From: Spirochaetota bacterium
GTDB taxonomy: Bacteria > Spirochaetota > UBA4802 > JAGODF01
Direction: 5' to 3'
Length of the DNA: 64,000 bases
NCBI GenBank assembly: GCA_029974015.1
Contig: JARKUF010000021.1
Coordinates: 40,052 to 104,051 of the forward strand
Part shown: in pieces, positions 22,756 through 30,741 of the stretch
Position numbering within the stretch: the stretch's first letter is position 1
How the letters are laid out: the number at the start of each line of letters is the position of its first letter
Position numbers and translations under genes: made by a program
Notes under the pieces: generated by a model
Seen by the model: only the letters and a program-made list of their open reading frames with translations
Databases searched by the model: none
What the model was told of the DNA's origin: nothing

Positions 22756-23441
22756 TAGCCGTTCCCTCCCTGTCGGTACGGGGGCATCAAGACACGCCAG
22801 TTCGTAAAGAGATATCGGAGTCCCGAGAGGGCCGTCATGAGGGTCACCAGGGCCATGAGGAGGTACGGCCCCGCGATGAGAAGCCTGTGCGGATGGTCCG
22901 AGGCAAGGATATTGTAGACTATTATGAATTTAAGAGGCCCTTCTACGGGGAAATCGTGCCGTACCACAATCCAGGCCCTCTGGGCAATGAAAACCATTAT
23001 TATAATGATGATAGACACCATTTGGAACGCCGTCTTCACCTTGCCAAACCTGCTTGTCCGCAGGGCGGTCCCTTTTTTCAGGGAAAGATACCGCATAACG
23101 GTAATGAGGAGGTCCCGGGCCACGATGACCAGGACCATCCAGAAAGGTATCAGGGGATCGAGGAACAGAAAGGCGATGAAGGCGGAGATCACCAGGCACT
23201 TGTCCGCCAGGGGATCGAGGAAGTGTCCCAGCTCCGTTTCCTGGTTAAGCTTCCTGGCGCTCCAACCGTCAATAAGGTCCGTCAGGGACGCCGCCATAAA
23301 CACGAAAAGCCCCCAGAACATCGCAACGGGCGTGCGCAAAAACACGAGGTACAGGAAGAGGGGTATCAGGAATATCCGGAGGGCCGAGAGAAGGTTGGGC
23401 ACGTTCAGAAGAATGTCTCTGGTGATTTTCATCTTTTCCAC
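22755..23441 (-). CDS. pgsA: CDP-diacylglycerol-glycerol-3-phosphate 3-phosphatidyltransferase
   Basis: Membrane enzyme making phosphatidylglycerophosphate. The CDP-alcohol phosphotransferase signature DG-x2-AR-x8-G-x3-D-x3-D is complete in DLIDGWSARKLNQETELGHFLDPLADK (as DGWSAR...GHFLDPLAD). At 228 aa with several membrane helices it is typical. The start is either GTG at 23441 or ATG at 23432; both lie near GGTGG. It lies in the rimO-pgsA-pgpA run. Confidence 0.94.
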   Translation of the reverse strand: MEKMKITRDILLNVPNLLSALRIFLIPLFLYLVFLRTPVAMFWGLFVFMAASLTDLIDGWSARKLNQETELGHFLDPLADKCLVISAFIAFLFLDPLIPFWMVLVIVARDLLITVMRYLSLKKGTALRTSRFGKVKTAFQMVSIIIIIMVFIAQRAWIVVRHDFPVEGPLKFIIVYNILASDHPHRLLIAGPYLLMALVTLMTALSGLRYLFTNWRVLMPPYRQGGNG

Positions 23442-23467
23442 CGTTGTACGAAAGGACCGGATATCTA

Positions 23468-24775
23468 TTATGACATGCCAACGAGGTCGTACTCCACGGC
23501 ATCAGTCACTTCCGCCCTGACAATAGTGTTGAGGGAGGCTTTCTTCGAGGTCAAGAAAAAAATGCCGTCCACTTCCGGGGCGTCGAACTCACTGCGGCCG
23601 ATCCAGCGATCACCACCCTGGTGTTCCTCCACCAGGACCTCCACCTTTCGGCCCACCATCTCCCTCATCTTCGCGAGGGAGATGCGCCGCTGAAGGGTCA
23701 TGATCCTCCTGTGCCGTGCGCGTTTCGTTTTCGCCGGGACGGTGTCGCCCAGTTGAAAAGCCCTGGTGCCCTCCTCCCCCGAATAGATGAAGCAACCCAG
23801 GCGTTCCAGACGCGCGGATTTCAGGAAATCGACAAGGAGGCGAAATTCTTCCTCCGTCTCGCCCGGGTAACCCACCATGACGGTTGATCGGATGTGGATC
23901 CCCGGCACGGATTTTCGCAGTTTCTCAATCAGGGCTAAATACTGCTCCGGCCCTCCCTTCCTTCCCATCGATTTCAGTATGCGGGGCGCCGCATGCTGAA
24001 AGGGGATGTCGATATATTTTCGCACGCGGCAATCGTCCCGGATGAGGGCAATGATGCCGTCGTCCACATGGTCGGGATGGCAGTACAGCAGCCTTATCCA
24101 ACGCACTCCCTCAATGGATGATATTTTCTTCACCAGGCCCGCCAGGCCTGTCTTCCCGCTCCGGTACGATGCGATATCCTGGGCAATGATGTTCAGCTCC
24201 AACGCCCCGCGGGCGACGGCTTCCCTCGCGTCGTCGAGGACCTGGCGCGGAGAAAACGAACGGTGAGGGCCGCGAATGAGAGGGATAGCGCAGTAGCTGC
24301 AGTTGTTCGAACATCCCTCGGAAATCTTGATGTAGGCGAACGGGGCCCCCTCGTCGAGGGGGGCCCTTTTACCGCGGGGCCGCGCCGGGGCGATGCCGAA
24401 GGCCCGGCACATGGCGGGGATGAAATCATCGTCCAGAAGGCCGTAGAGAAAATCGATTTCCGGAATGCCCCTCCCGAGCTCAGAGGGATAGCGCCCGGCA
24501 AGGCAGCCTGCCACGGCAAGGCGCCGCGGAAAAGCAGGAGAGGCGGGCCCTTCGCCCTCAAGACACGCGGCGTCGAGGATCACATCGACGGACTCCTTCT
24601 TCGCGTCCTCTATAAAACCGCATGTATTGATGATAATGATGTCGGCACCAGAAGGTTCCGAGGCGCGGAGAAACCCGGCCGCGAGCATCCCGCCGTTGAG
24701 TTTCTCGGAATCGACGAGGTTCTTGGAACAGCCCAGGGAAACGATGTAGTACGAAAGCGAATCGGGGCGCAGCAA
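23468..24775 (-). CDS. rimO: Ribosomal protein S12 methylthiotransferase
   Basis: Radical-SAM enzyme adding a methylthio group to an aspartate of S12. The N-terminal UPF0004 domain starts SYYIVSLGCSKNLVDSEKLNG, where the SLGCSKNLVDSE string marks RimO rather than MiaB. The radical-SAM cluster is CSNNCSYCAIP. A C-terminal TRAM domain follows (VGRKVEVLVEEHQGGD...WIGRSEFDAPEVDG). 435 aa is the usual length. It starts 3 bp after rodZ. Confidence 0.96.
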   Translation of the reverse strand: MLRPDSLSYYIVSLGCSKNLVDSEKLNGGMLAAGFLRASEPSGADIIIINTCGFIEDAKKESVDVILDAACLEGEGPASPAFPRRLAVAGCLAGRYPSELGRGIPEIDFLYGLLDDDFIPAMCRAFGIAPARPRGKRAPLDEGAPFAYIKISEGCSNNCSYCAIPLIRGPHRSFSPRQVLDDAREAVARGALELNIIAQDIASYRSGKTGLAGLVKKISSIEGVRWIRLLYCHPDHVDDGIIALIRDDCRVRKYIDIPFQHAAPRILKSMGRKGGPEQYLALIEKLRKSVPGIHIRSTVMVGYPGETEEEFRLLVDFLKSARLERLGCFIYSGEEGTRAFQLGDTVPAKTKRARHRRIMTLQRRISLAKMREMVGRKVEVLVEEHQGGDRWIGRSEFDAPEVDGIFFLTSKKASLNTIVRAEVTDAVEYDLVGMS

Positions 24776-24778
24776 GGA

Positions 24779-25918
24779 TTACCAGTCTTTAACCACTATG
24801 TGCCAGCGGTTGGGATTTTCCGGGTCCTTCTTCCATGTGACCACCTTGTTCGCCACCTGGCCGGGGCCGCCCCAGTTGTAGTCCATATTGTTGATCTTAA
24901 CCTTCACGCCCCCGGCGTTCCCAATGCGGACCTGTATGTGGCTCGCGGCTTCCCAGCGTTCTTTGATGCCGGCTGGGACCATTCCACGGCGCTTCAGCAT
25001 GCCGTCAAGGTAGACCTCTATGAAGGACTTCTGTAAAAATTGCGCGTCCATGGTGATGTTGAGGTTTTTCTCGTCCCGGGCTATTACCGTGGAATCCTGG
25101 GGCTGTACCTCGGCTTTCGTGTCCGTCTCGGCGGCGGGGGCCGTGGTTTCGGCGCCTTCAAGCTGTCTACCAAGGCGCACCTTGATGTTGGCGCTGTTTT
25201 CCGCAAGCGCCTTCAGGGTGAATTCCACCTCCCTGGGACACCCCTTGATATGGACCATCTTGGGCTGGTCCAGGACGATGGTTTCCATCATGTTGCCGGG
25301 AGATATCTCAAGCAGGGCGGAGTCCTTTTTTTTAAGCTCCCGAAGTATGAACATCGCCTCCCTCTGGTCCACGGTGAAAAAGACGCCTTCGTTGGTAGAC
25401 ACGATGGCGTTTCCAGTATCGTTGCGGAACACCAGCTTATGATAGTTGCCGATATACGATTTTTTGTCCCCGGACTGGGTTTTGAGGCTCGCCATGCCGT
25501 CGTCGGAACCCACGCTCACCCTCTTCGAGAAAATGGAAACTAAAAGCATGATGACCAGAAGGAACCCCACGGCAATGACGCCGATGAACATGTAATTACG
25601 GTACCTGTTGAAGTAGGAGGTGAGGCCCACCAGCATGGGGGAACGGGTGGGCTTGGTCAGCTCTTCCAGGGGCGTGGCGCTTTCGCCGATTTTAAACCCC
25701 TTGTAGGCCTGGATAATCTCCTCGGCGTCGATTTTCAGGTAATCCGCGTAGGAGCGGAGGAAGCCGATCACGTATGTCTCGCTGGGAAGCCTCTCGAAAT
25801 CCTCCTCCTCCAGGGCTTCGACGTACCGGGGCGGGATATTCGTTTCTTTCGCCACTTCCTTGCGCGTGAGCTTTTTCGCCTCCCGCGCTGATGTCAGTTT
25901 TTCTCCAATGCTGGCCAA
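24779..25918 (-). CDS. rodZ: RodZ-like cytoskeletal/morphogenesis protein
   Basis: 379 aa, bitopic. An N-terminal helix-turn-helix domain (IGEKLTSAREAKKLTRKEVA, residues ~4-75) is followed by a linker. A single transmembrane segment (YMFIGVIAVGFLLVIMLLV, ~130) follows, then a large outer part ending in a DUF4115-type beta domain (MDAQFLQKSFIEVYLDGML onward). RodZ links MreB to the envelope. The place in the lolA-rodZ-rimO-pgsA operon fits an envelope role. The middle contains a Thr/Ala/Glu-rich linker and a segment of ~100 residues of unknown role. Confidence 0.9.
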   Translation of the reverse strand: MASIGEKLTSAREAKKLTRKEVAKETNIPPRYVEALEEEDFERLPSETYVIGFLRSYADYLKIDAEEIIQAYKGFKIGESATPLEELTKPTRSPMLVGLTSYFNRYRNYMFIGVIAVGFLLVIMLLVSIFSKRVSVGSDDGMASLKTQSGDKKSYIGNYHKLVFRNDTGNAIVSTNEGVFFTVDQREAMFILRELKKKDSALLEISPGNMMETIVLDQPKMVHIKGCPREVEFTLKALAENSANIKVRLGRQLEGAETTAPAAETDTKAEVQPQDSTVIARDEKNLNITMDAQFLQKSFIEVYLDGMLKRRGMVPAGIKERWEAASHIQVRIGNAGGVKVKINNMDYNWGGPGQVANKVVTWKKDPENPNRWHIVVKDW

Positions 25919-25924
25919 TTTCGT

Positions 25925-26629
25925 TTACTCCTCACTCATCAGTGGATTGATGACGACCTTAGCCTGGGCGGGTATGTCGAACTTGAACAGCCCGTTGGGC
26001 AGGGACACGTCGGTCTTGATGTTCCTGAATTCCAACTCGACCTTTTTCCCGATGGCGGTTTCACCCTCTGCCCGGGTGATGAGGAAATCCTCGCTCACCC
26101 AGAGCTTCATAGTACGGAACCCTCCCCTGCTCTCCTTTTGCTTGAGGAACAGGGTGTATTTCTTTGAGCCGTCGGGCTGCAACTCCGGCTGGGTCTTCGA
26201 CGCGAACTTATAATGATATTTCGAGAAGAGCCTTTTAAGGCCGCTCTTGGTGCCTGCGCTAAAAATGGAGTCGGAATCGGATTTCAGGTCCTGCCTCACC
26301 ACGGCGTTCATTGAGGGGATGTGAATCCACATTTTACGCCCGTCGGACACGATCTGGTATCGTCGGGACCCGAAGCTGTCGATCAGCACCTTGTTGGCCG
26401 CCTTGTATTTCACCGTGCCGGTCTGGCGCATCACGGCGCCGAGCTTGTGCGATGTCATGGAAAAATCGGCCTGGTAGGAATCAATTTCGCCGAAGCGTTT
26501 CTTTACCTTTTTCACGATGTCGGTCACCGTGATAAAGTTAAACAGGTCGGCCCTCGTGTCGGAAACAAGCGTGAGGCAAAAGCCCGCGGCAAGGAGGGCA
26601 CTTATATACATTTTAAGGGATTTTTCCAT
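25925..26629 (-). CDS. lolA: LolA-like outer-membrane lipoprotein carrier
   Basis: Periplasmic carrier of lipoproteins. A signal peptide (MEKSLKMYISALLAAGFCLTL) precedes the LolA fold: FGEIDSYQADFSMTSHKLG, TGTVKYKAANKVLIDSFG, QIVSDGRKMWIHIPSMNAVV and LWVSEDFLITRAEGE. The start at 26629 gives a canonical signal peptide; the longer frame to 26686 would bury it. It is the first gene of the envelope operon. An outer-membrane lipoprotein carrier agrees with the number of lipoprotein genes in the window. Confidence 0.88.
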   Translation of the reverse strand: MEKSLKMYISALLAAGFCLTLVSDTRADLFNFITVTDIVKKVKKRFGEIDSYQADFSMTSHKLGAVMRQTGTVKYKAANKVLIDSFGSRRYQIVSDGRKMWIHIPSMNAVVRQDLKSDSDSIFSAGTKSGLKRLFSKYHYKFASKTQPELQPDGSKKYTLFLKQKESRGGFRTMKLWVSEDFLITRAEGETAIGKKVELEFRNIKTDVSLPNGLFKFDIPAQAKVVINPLMSEE

Positions 26630-26826
26630 ACTACCGCCAGAAAGATTCACGTACAGCGCCAAGGTACAAAGGCAAAAATTTTGCAAAGGCTATTAAAACA
26701 GGGGAAAAAGTCAATACGAAAAAAATGGAAGCCGCAGAGAATCTCCCCCTGCGGTCCTTTGAAACTGGCGACCGCCTTATCCGGGGCCCTGGAAATGGGA
26801 AGCCGGTTTTTGCCGATCCCGGGCGG

Positions 26827-27483
26827 TCACCGGAGCCTGCCACTCTGGACAGTAATGTTTTCGCCTAACTCGATTTCCGCATAGCGGCCGCTTTTCAGGG
26901 CGCCGGCGTTCACCACGCAGACGCCGCCTTCGAAACAGGTCCCGGAGGCCTCGTGGATATGTCCCGAAAGGCAGAGCCGGACATCGCCATGGGCCTTCAG
27001 AAAATCCCTCAGGGCGGTGCTTCCGGCACGTATAAAAAAGAAGGTCCTGTCGCAGAGCCCCTTCGGCGGCGCATGGGACACCAGGACCTTCGTTTCGGCG
27101 TCGCGAACCGAGTCGTACCCCCGTGAGAGGAGGTCCGCGATCCTGCCCTCGGAGTACTCGCTGCGGGTCCGTATCGGCGTGGGGTTGGAACCACCGATGC
27201 CAAAGAAGCCCACTCCGTCAACAATGCGCCCCCGGCCGTGTAAGCCGTATCCGCGCTCATCAAGGAGTTCATTCACCTCTTCCCGGTCCATGTTTCCGTG
27301 GACCGCGACAATATTTCCGTTCCGGGACGCCACCATATCCAGAAGGGCCTCCGCCTCAGCGCGCCCCCCCTTCAGGGTTAAATCGCCAGCCAGGACCACC
27401 AGGTCCGCCGAGGCAATCCTGTCCCCCACCTTCTCAACACGGTCCAAAGCGCCATGAATATCACTAATCAAAAAAATCCTCAT
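26827..27483 (-). CDS. Metallophosphoesterase (YfcE/calcineurin-like)
   Basis: 218 aa dimetal phosphoesterase. The five motifs are visible: DIHGALDR, VVLAGDLTLKGG, VHGNMDRE, VLVSHAPPKG and SGHIHEASG. The chain matches small phosphodiesterases that cut substrates such as bis-pNPP in vitro; the natural substrate is unknown. GAGGGTG precedes the ATG at 27483. A 7-bp tandem repeat lies just upstream, giving alternative in-frame starts up to 27510 (MVNGEWTRV) that look artefactual. Confidence 0.9.
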   Translation of the reverse strand: MRIFLISDIHGALDRVEKVGDRIASADLVVLAGDLTLKGGRAEAEALLDMVASRNGNIVAVHGNMDREEVNELLDERGYGLHGRGRIVDGVGFFGIGGSNPTPIRTRSEYSEGRIADLLSRGYDSVRDAETKVLVSHAPPKGLCDRTFFFIRAGSTALRDFLKAHGDVRLCLSGHIHEASGTCFEGGVCVVNAGALKSGRYAEIELGENITVQSGRLR

Positions 27484-27492
27484 CACCCTCGT

Positions 27493-27527
27493 CCATTCAC
27501 CATTCACCATTCACCATTCACCATCAC
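27493..27527. repeat. 7-bp tandem repeat (CCATTCA x4 plus one diverged unit)
   Basis: Four exact CCATTCA units and a fifth CCATCAC. The tract lies between the stop of the GntR gene (it overlaps its last codon) and the start of the phosphoesterase gene. The unit length is not a multiple of three, so slippage would change the frame of the upstream ATG. Confidence 0.85.
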
Positions 27528-28273
27528 CCAAGTATCCTCTTCAACGTCGTTTCCATCCACTCAATGTGGTCCAACATGGCGGCTTTCGCCGCATCGGGAT
27601 CGCGTTTTTCTATCGCCGCGAGAATGCGCACATGCTGGTCGTAAATGGCCCTGGAACTGTGCTTCACCTCCTGGAGCTTGGTGCGGCTGTACGGCAAGGC
27701 CCCCCGGAGGATAGAGGAGATCGATTTCATAAGGTGGCCGAAGATGGCGTTGTTAGTGGCATCGGCAAGGTCATTGTAAAACTTGGAGTAAAGCCTCCCT
27801 CCCTCGCGCTTGTTAATGGCGACGTCAGCCCCCAGGGACTCCACGTCCCGGATACAAGAAAAGAGCCCCTTCACCTGTTCCTCCGTGGCCTTTTTCGCCG
27901 CCAGGGCCGCCGCCTCCGAATCGATGATGCGCCGCACCTGAAGGAGCTCCCATATCTTGTCGTGGTTCACCGAAATCATACCCTCGATGGTGGAGGTCAG
28001 TGCGTTGTCCGCCGGGGGCCTGATATATTTCCCTTTCCTGCCATGGGATTCGATATATCCCTTCGCCTCCAGGAGCTTCATCGCCTCCCTGAGGGAGATG
28101 CGGCTGATGCCGAAACGCCGGGTCATCTCCAATTCAGAGGGCAGCTTGTCCCCGGGTTTCAGGACGCCTTCGGAGATGAGCTTCACAATCTGGTCCACCA
28201 CCATGTTGGGGATATGGGGCGCCTTCTCTATCCGGGTGATTACGATATCAAGCCGCCTGTCGTTTTTCTCCAT
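27524..28273 (-). CDS. GntR-family (FadR subfamily) transcriptional regulator
   Basis: 249 aa. An N-terminal winged helix (VDQIVKLISEGVLKPGDKLP, SELEMTRRFGISRISLREAM, LLEAKGYIESHGRKGKYIRPP) is followed by an all-helical FCD ligand domain. This domain has the metal/ligand residues of the type HDKIWELLQVRRIIDSEAA and H-rich C-terminal helices (VKHSSRAIYDQHVRILAAI). FCD regulators sense small organic acids; the ligand is not predictable. The ATG at 28273 has GAGG 8 nt before it. An in-frame TTG at 28285 is less likely. The downstream gene is the phosphoesterase. Confidence 0.92.
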   Translation of the reverse strand: MEKNDRRLDIVITRIEKAPHIPNMVVDQIVKLISEGVLKPGDKLPSELEMTRRFGISRISLREAMKLLEAKGYIESHGRKGKYIRPPADNALTSTIEGMISVNHDKIWELLQVRRIIDSEAAALAAKKATEEQVKGLFSCIRDVESLGADVAINKREGGRLYSKFYNDLADATNNAIFGHLMKSISSILRGALPYSRTKLQEVKHSSRAIYDQHVRILAAIEKRDPDAAKAAMLDHIEWMETTLKRILG

Positions 28274-28464
28274 TGCGGTCCTCAACTTCGGTCCTCTGCT
28301 TTCGTCTACGGGGGACGTCCGGAGTGATTAGGATGTCTTCTTTTTGCCGGAACGCGGGAGGAGTATCTTAACTTGAATAAAATAGCATCGCGGTAATGTC
28401 AAGCTCAAAACTTACACCGGGGAAGAAACGGAGGGGAAGAGAATTAAATTTCGGGCTTAAATAG

Positions 28465-28577
28465 TGTCATTGCGAGCCTCGGCCTTATCGAGGCGTGGCA
28501 ATCTCTTTTCCCTTAACTCAACTGGCTAATTTCTTGCCTTTTGAGATCGCCACGTCGCTGCGCTCCTCGCGACAGTG
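28465..28577. repeat. Imperfect inverted repeat with ATTGCGAG / GTGGCAATCTC ends
   Basis: Left arm TGTCATTGCGAGCCTCGGCC...GGCGTGGCAATCTC (28465-28505) is complementary, with gaps, to GAGATCGCCACGTCGCTGCG...CTCGCGACAG (28542-28575). This ATTGCGAG-GTGGCAATCTC type of palindrome is known as a dispersed intergenic sequence in unrelated bacteria. Only one copy was seen here. Together with AT-rich flanks it fills the gene-free stretch 28.3-28.7 kb. Confidence 0.7.
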
Positions 28578-28686
28578 TGTTCACCCGGATTTTAATTCAC
28601 ACTCAACGGAGGGACACCCCCGGGCCTTAAGCTCTGGTATGTTTATGCCGATACATTATCCCAGGCACAACCATGGAGAAAAAAGC

Positions 28687-28839
28687 ATGAGAAATGAAAC
28701 GAACGATCTGTACGTAAACGCTCTCGTCCTTGCGGCGCGTTACGATATCCAGCGCGGAGCTCCCCGAGAAAAGGTCCTCAACTCACTTTCCAGGGTCATC
28801 GACAGAGAACTTTTCGCGCGCCTCCGGGAGCGCCTTTAA
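28687..28839 (+). CDS. Possible 50-residue protein, unknown
   Basis: Reads MRNETNDLYVNALVLAARYD, then IQRGAPREKVLNSL, ending RLRERL. GGAG lies 8-12 nt before the ATG. The composition is protein-like and mostly helical. Its 3' third overlaps the 3' end of the nucleosidase gene on the other strand by 57 bp, which weakens the case. No family recognised. Confidence 0.35.
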   Translation: MRNETNDLYVNALVLAARYDIQRGAPREKVLNSLSRVIDRELFARLRERL

Positions 28840-29421
28840 GACCCTGTTAAGGAAGAAATCGCAAAGAAGCCCCCGGACCCTCCTGATGTTTTCCACGATT
28901 TCCTCCCCGGTAATATGGTCCGGAGTGTCGCTCACAATTTTGAACATGTAACAGGGAAGCCCGTGGAGCTTTGCCGCCCGGAGTACCGCGGAACCCTCCA
29001 TGTCCACAAGTTCCGCGTGGGGCGCAATGGCCATCCTGTCTTCCCGCTCCACCGTCGGGACGTCCCGGGTGGCCAGGGACGCTCCAGGAAAGCCTGAAAG
29101 TAATTCCGGGCGGCCAATCCGCATATCTCCCGCCCGGGGCCCGTCAAATTCTATGACGCGTTCAACCTGAAAGATATGCCCCGGGGAGGCCCCTTCTCCG
29201 GCGGCGCCTGCCGCACCAAGGTTTACGATTATTTTCGCCCCGAGTTCAAGGGCCATATACGACACCGCCAGAGCAGCGTTCACCTTCCCAATTCCAGAAA
29301 TCGCCAGACAAAGGCCCCTGCCGCGAAAAACCCGGAAGGGACGTCCGCCGTCCGGCGCCAAATCGAGGGCGCTCACCAGGGGCTTCGCCTCAAGCATCGT
29401 GGCCATCACAACTCCTATCAA
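28783..29421 (-). CDS. Purine-nucleoside phosphorylase/hydrolase family protein (MTAN/futalosine hydrolase-like)
   Basis: 212 aa nucleoside phosphorylase fold. The N-terminus GVVMATMLEAKPLVSAL is followed by the substrate loop ISGIGKVNAALAVSYM, INLGAAGA-type strand (VNLGAAGAAGEGASPGHIF), and the conserved LVDMEGSAVLRAAKLHGLP with catalytic-site Met-Glu. SDTPDHITGEE follows. The layout matches 5'-methylthioadenosine/S-adenosylhomocysteine nucleosidases and futalosine hydrolase (MqnB). Choosing between them needs a phylogeny. No menaquinone genes are adjacent. Confidence 0.85.
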   Translation of the reverse strand: MIGVVMATMLEAKPLVSALDLAPDGGRPFRVFRGRGLCLAISGIGKVNAALAVSYMALELGAKIIVNLGAAGAAGEGASPGHIFQVERVIEFDGPRAGDMRIGRPELLSGFPGASLATRDVPTVEREDRMAIAPHAELVDMEGSAVLRAAKLHGLPCYMFKIVSDTPDHITGEEIVENIRRVRGLLCDFFLNRVLKALPEAREKFSVDDPGK

Positions 29422-29478
29422 AGTCTCCTCCTACTTCATCTCGCGATACAGCGACCATAGTAGCTCAAACGGTATGTT

Positions 29479-29544
29479 GCAACCTTTAAAAAATGTGCTT
29501 TCCCGCCTTCGGCGGGCGGGTAAACCTGATTTATTGAGAATTCC
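29479..29544 (+). repeat. Dispersed repeat, B module only
   Basis: GCAACCTTTAAAAAATGTGC, then TTTCCCGCC-TTC-GGCGGGCGGGTAAACC and TGATTTATTGAGAATTCC. It has the B hairpin with both flanking boxes but no A hairpin. It lies upstream of the Spy-like gene. Confidence 0.75.
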
Positions 29545-29645
29545 TATCGATTCCATACATCCATGCGGGGCGCCGTCGCGAAAAAAAGGAACCGCCGTTG
29601 ACGCCATCGGGTCGAAGTAGTACTTTTATTAGAACGGAGGTACTG

Positions 29646-30164
29646 ATGAAACCGAGCAAAAAATATATGGCGTTTGCCATTGGAATTTTGGCGTCCCTGG
29701 CCATTGTTATGGCCACGGTTGCTGAAGCCCAGCCCGCGCGGCGTGCGGACAGGCGCGCAGGGCGCCCCCCCCACATGATGGACTGCAAGGGAGGGCCTTC
29801 CATGTTCTTCGGGAACCCCTCTGCGATGAAACAGTCCCTGGGGCTTACGGACGCACAGATTTCCAGGGTTGAAGCAGTCAATCTCGACCACAGGAAGCAG
29901 TTGCTGGAGTACAAGGAAAAGATCGGCCCGAAGGAGACCCACGTAAAAAGGCTTCTCCTGGAGGACAACCCCAATCTCTCCGCGGTGAGGAGCACCCTCA
30001 GGGAGATCTCCGATCTCAGGATCGAGGTCCAAATGCTGAAGATCACCCATCGCCTCGAAATTGAGAAGGTACTGACGGCCGAGCAAAAAACGAAGCTTAA
30101 GGCCATAAGGTCCCAGCACCGTAAAATGTGCCCTGGACCCCATTATGGCCGGCCCGGGTACTAA
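29646..30164 (+). CDS. Spy/CpxP/CnrX-like periplasmic protein
   Basis: 172 aa. A signal peptide (KPSKKYMAFAIGILASLAIV...VAEA) precedes a basic stretch and an all-helical domain. The domain has LGLTDAQISRVEAVNLDHRKQ and an LTxxQ-type repeat (VLTAEQKTKLKAIRSQH), the mark of the Spy/CpxP family. These proteins act as periplasmic chaperones or metal/stress sensors. ACGGAGG precedes the ATG at 29646. The gene is followed at once by an ECF sigma factor and a membrane protein, which recalls the cnrYXH sensor-sigma-anti-sigma arrangement. Confidence 0.82.
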   Translation: MKPSKKYMAFAIGILASLAIVMATVAEAQPARRADRRAGRPPHMMDCKGGPSMFFGNPSAMKQSLGLTDAQISRVEAVNLDHRKQLLEYKEKIGPKETHVKRLLLEDNPNLSAVRSTLREISDLRIEVQMLKITHRLEIEKVLTAEQKTKLKAIRSQHRKMCPGPHYGRPGY

Positions 30165-30172
30165 TGCCGGAC

Positions 30173-30212
30173 CCTCCTCCGGCCTTTCATTGCGAAAGGA
30201 GGCCGGAGGAGG
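30173..30212 (+). promoter_or_regulatory. Hairpin that occludes the sigma-factor ribosome-binding site
   Basis: CCTCCTCCGGCC (30173-30184) is perfectly complementary to GGCCGGAGGAGG (30201-30212), with an inner TTTC/GAAA pairing. The 3' arm contains the Shine-Dalgarno GGAGGAGG, 10 nt before the ATG at 30223. There is no T-run, so a plain terminator is unlikely. Translational control is an inference. Confidence 0.7.
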
Positions 30213-30222
30213 CGGGGGCTTA

Positions 30223-30741
30223 ATGGATGAAAAAACCTTCACCGGAATAGTACGAGAAACCAAGGCCGTGGTGCTTTCGGCCATTCAGGGATACCTGCCG
30301 GCAAGGTATCGTCACGCCATCGACGATATTGTCCAGGAAACGTATCTCCGTGCCTACCGGAGCCTGGTTAAGAATCGGTTCCGGGGCGAGAGCGCGCTTT
30401 CCACATGGCTCTACACCATCGCCAAAAATGAGACCTTGAGGATGATACAGCGCCTTGACCGCCACGACCGTCGCCGTGCGGACCTGAACGTCCAGGAAGC
30501 GGGAAGCGCGGAGCCCCGGGAATACTTCCCCGCTCCGGATATGGAGTGTCTCCGAAAGGCGATTGGCGACCTCCCGCTGAAGTACCGGACCGTCTTCGAG
30601 CTTGCAGTGGATGGGTACTCCGACATGGATATTTCCGCCCGCCTGGAGCTTTCCCCAGGGACCGTAAAGTCGAGGAAAAGCAGGGGGCGGGAAAAGCTCT
30701 ACAAGCTCATGATAAAAGGAGGATATGAAGGCCATGAGTGA
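30223..30741 (+). CDS. ECF-type RNA polymerase sigma factor
   Basis: 172 aa sigma-70 family member with region 2 (AIDDIVQETYLRAYRSL...ESALSTWLYTIAKNETLRMI) and region 4 (AIGDLPLKYRTVFELAVDGY, DISARLELSPGTVKSRKSRG). It lacks regions 1 and 3, as ECF factors do. The start at 30223 follows GGAGGAGG. The in-frame extension back to 30145 would run through the hairpin. It lies between a Spy/CnrX-like periplasmic protein and a single-pass membrane protein, the likely signalling partners. Confidence 0.92.
   Translation: MDEKTFTGIVRETKAVVLSAIQGYLPARYRHAIDDIVQETYLRAYRSLVKNRFRGESALSTWLYTIAKNETLRMIQRLDRHDRRRADLNVQEAGSAEPREYFPAPDMECLRKAIGDLPLKYRTVFELAVDGYSDMDISARLELSPGTVKSRKSRGREKLYKLMIKGGYEGHE

Noticed and set aside
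27493..27527. CRISPR-like array
   Set aside because: The units are 7 bp and contiguous with no spacers; no CRISPR array was seen anywhere in the window.
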